Below are positions 62,882 through 64,000 of a DNA stretch of 64,000 bases, one piece after another. Under the pieces are notes generated by a model. It worked only from the letters and a program-made list of their open reading frames with translations, searched no databases and was not told where the DNA came from. Numbering within the stretch: the first letter of the stretch is position 1; every line of letters starts with the position of its first letter. This DNA comes from Cystobacter fuscus DSM 2262 (GTDB lineage Bacteria; Myxococcota; Myxococcia; Myxococcales; Myxococcaceae). Both the position numbers and the translations under genes were made by a program. The stretch covers positions 310,001 through 374,000 of the forward strand of contig NZ_ANAH02000010.1 in assembly GCF_000335475.2 (NCBI RefSeq), given 5' to 3'.

Positions 62882-64000
62882 CTACTTCCGCAGCAGGGTG
62901 CCCTCGAGGAAGAAGGCGATCGCGGCGGCGACGATGAGCCATGTCCACAGGGGCACGGGAGGACGCTCGGCGTCCGAGCTCGAGGCCTTCACGGTCTCCT
63001 CGCCGAAGTGGGCGGCGAGCGTGTCCTGGGGCAGCCGGGACAGGTCGCTCTCGGCGGGGTCGAGCGTGGAGGCGAAGGCGAGCGCGGGCACGGGCTTGCC
63101 GTCCGCGCCCAGCACGGAGAAGGTTCCGGGTTGCTCGATGGGGCCCACCACCACGGTGCCATCGGGCTGCGGCTTGAAGGGCACGTCCTGGCCCTCGGGC
63201 GCCTTCACCGCGGACACCGTCTGGGTGCCCTCGGGACGCAGGGCGAGCGTCTCGCCCACGCGCACGCGCTGCTCCTCGCGCTCCTCCAGCGAGCCGGTGA
63301 GGTACGCGGCGAAGCGCTGCATGAGGGGCAGGAAGCTCGTGCGGATGGGGAAGTCGGTCCAGTCCCGGTCCACGGTGCTGGTGAAGAGCGCCACGCGGCC
63401 CTTGCCCCGCCGCGCCACCGCCACCGAGGGGGCTCCATCCTGGTACGCCGCCAGCACCTGGTTGGTGCCGTCCGTCGCCCCGCTGCCCTCGGCCTCCAGC
63501 AGCATGTACCGGTAGAAGTGCGCCCCGGTGAGTCCTTCCTCCGCGCGGCCGGTGAAGGGCGCGAAGAGCGGGTGCTCGGTGGTCACCTGCGCGAGCTTCT
63601 CCGCCTTGTCCTCGGCGGAGGGGTCGTCGCGCTCCACGCTCGTGCGCACCAGCCGCAGCGGGCGGGGCAGGAGCGCGCCCAGGCGCGTGTTGTACGCCTC
63701 CGGGTCCACGTGGTCGCCCATGCTCACGAACAGCCCGCCGCCGTTCTCCACGAAGGTGCGCAGCTTCGCCGCCTCCGCCTGGTCCGGCGCCGTCACGTTC
63801 AACAGCAGCACCAGGTCATACGGGGTGAGGTCCTCGCGCCAGCCGGCCTCGGCGTCGCGCACCACCGCCTGCACGGGCGAGCCCGGCGCCGACAGCGCCG
63901 CTTCCACGAAGAAGGCCTCGTCCCGGTAGCGCGTGGCGTTGGGTGCCCCGTTCACCACCAGGGCCTTCAAGGGCCGGGGCACCGCGAGCACGAAGGCCCG
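62882..64000 (-). CDS. BatA-like membrane protein, C-terminal part (5' end off window)
   Basis: The frame is open to the right edge, so the start is missing. The visible 372 residues contain a glutamine-amidotransferase-like fold (PLKALVVNGAPNATRYRDEA, VLLLNVTAPDQAEAAKLRTF, GGLFVSMGDHVDP, SVAVARRGKGRVALFTSTVD) and end with one helix (LWTWLIVAAAIAFFLEGTLL) and RK. This is the C-terminal half of the BatA/VWA-type membrane proteins found in MoxR-linked operons. The N-terminal double-helix and VWA parts should lie beyond 64000. Confidence 0.75.
   Translation of the reverse strand, partial: RAFVLAVPRPLKALVVNGAPNATRYRDEAFFVEAALSAPGSPVQAVVRDAEAGWREDLTPYDLVLLLNVTAPDQAEAAKLRTFVENGGGLFVSMGDHVDPEAYNTRLGALLPRPLRLVRTSVERDDPSAEDKAEKLAQVTTEHPLFAPFTGRAEEGLTGAHFYRYMLLEAEGSGATDGTNQVLAAYQDGAPSVAVARRGKGRVALFTSTVDRDWTDFPIRTSFLPLMQRFAAYLTGSLEEREEQRVRVGETLALRPEGTQTVSAVKAPEGQDVPFKPQPDGTVVVGPIEQPGTFSVLGADGKPVPALAFASTLDPAESDLSRLPQDTLAAHFGEETVKASSSDAERPPVPLWTWLIVAAAIAFFLEGTLLRK

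Overview
The window is high-GC DNA packed with genes on both strands and reads as the chromosome of a myxobacterium (Myxococcota), most likely of the Cystobacter/Archangium/Stigmatella group. This is inferred from gene content, not from a marker gene: very large Ser/Thr kinases with TPR or AAA/TPR tails, an FHA-sigma54 activator, a REC-DUF4388 regulator, many lipoproteins with proline-, glycine- or threonine-rich tails, a kelch lipoprotein, a SitA-like lipoprotein toxin with a probable immunity gene, and secreted wall- and polysaccharide-degrading enzymes suited to a predator. I saw no rRNA, no complete tRNA, no CRISPR array and no complete insertion sequence.

Layout. 1-3134: a glycoside-hydrolase-16-like lipoprotein that has lost both catalytic glutamates, a saccharopine-dehydrogenase-like reductase and a lipoprotein phosphoesterase/nuclease. 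3362-10935: two oppositely oriented lipid cassettes, each with a type III polyketide synthase (PKS), an acyl carrier protein (ACP) and a fatty acyl-AMP ligase (FAAL), on either side of a pappalysin-type metalloprotease. 11080-12879: a membrane-embedded chemoreceptor. 13075-17650: a four-gene minus-strand operon (methyltransferase, UbiA-type prenyltransferase, DprE1-like oxidase, DprE2-like reductase) that looks like a polyprenyl-phospho-pentose (D-arabinofuranose donor) pathway. 17862-19211: REC-DUF4388 regulator. 19250-21572: SitA-like toxin and candidate immunity gene. 21752-26556: a frameshifted zinc-ribbon remnant, an ATP-grasp enzyme, a TFIIB-type zinc-ribbon protein, a propeller lipoprotein and an MHS-type transporter. 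27066-30894: a large secreted beta-helix/FN3/F5-8C protein, a NicO-like metal transporter and a peroxiredoxin. 30971-41820: sigma54 activator, small orphan, two giant kinases and a barrel-like protein. 41940-45767: two lipoproteins, NagZ, a Crp/Fnr regulator and a DUF4386 protein. 45950-52354: repeat-rich region with an Rpn-type nuclease, a kelch gene flanked by short repeats, an OhrR-like regulator/hydrolase pair with clear operators, an RlpA-like lipoprotein and a scar of gene fragments. 52355-58670: multi-PAS histidine kinase, small Cys-rich secreted protein, nuclease, membrane proteins. 58965-64000: an AT-richer orphan with three C-terminal repeats, a GH5 glycanase, a GH46 chitosanase and the 3' part of a BatA-like membrane protein.

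The most interesting items are: (i) the paired FAAL/ACP/type III PKS cassettes, where FAAL would load a fatty acid onto ACP and the PKS would extend it to a pyrone, resorcinol or related lipid, each preceded by a palindrome (one lies inside a recognisable promoter); (ii) arrays of a 10-bp palindrome (TGACATGTCA) phased at about 11 bp upstream of two unrelated orphan genes 26 kb apart; (iii) the SitA-like toxin locus; and (iv) a DprE1 homologue with Ala at the benzothiazinone-reactive Cys position.
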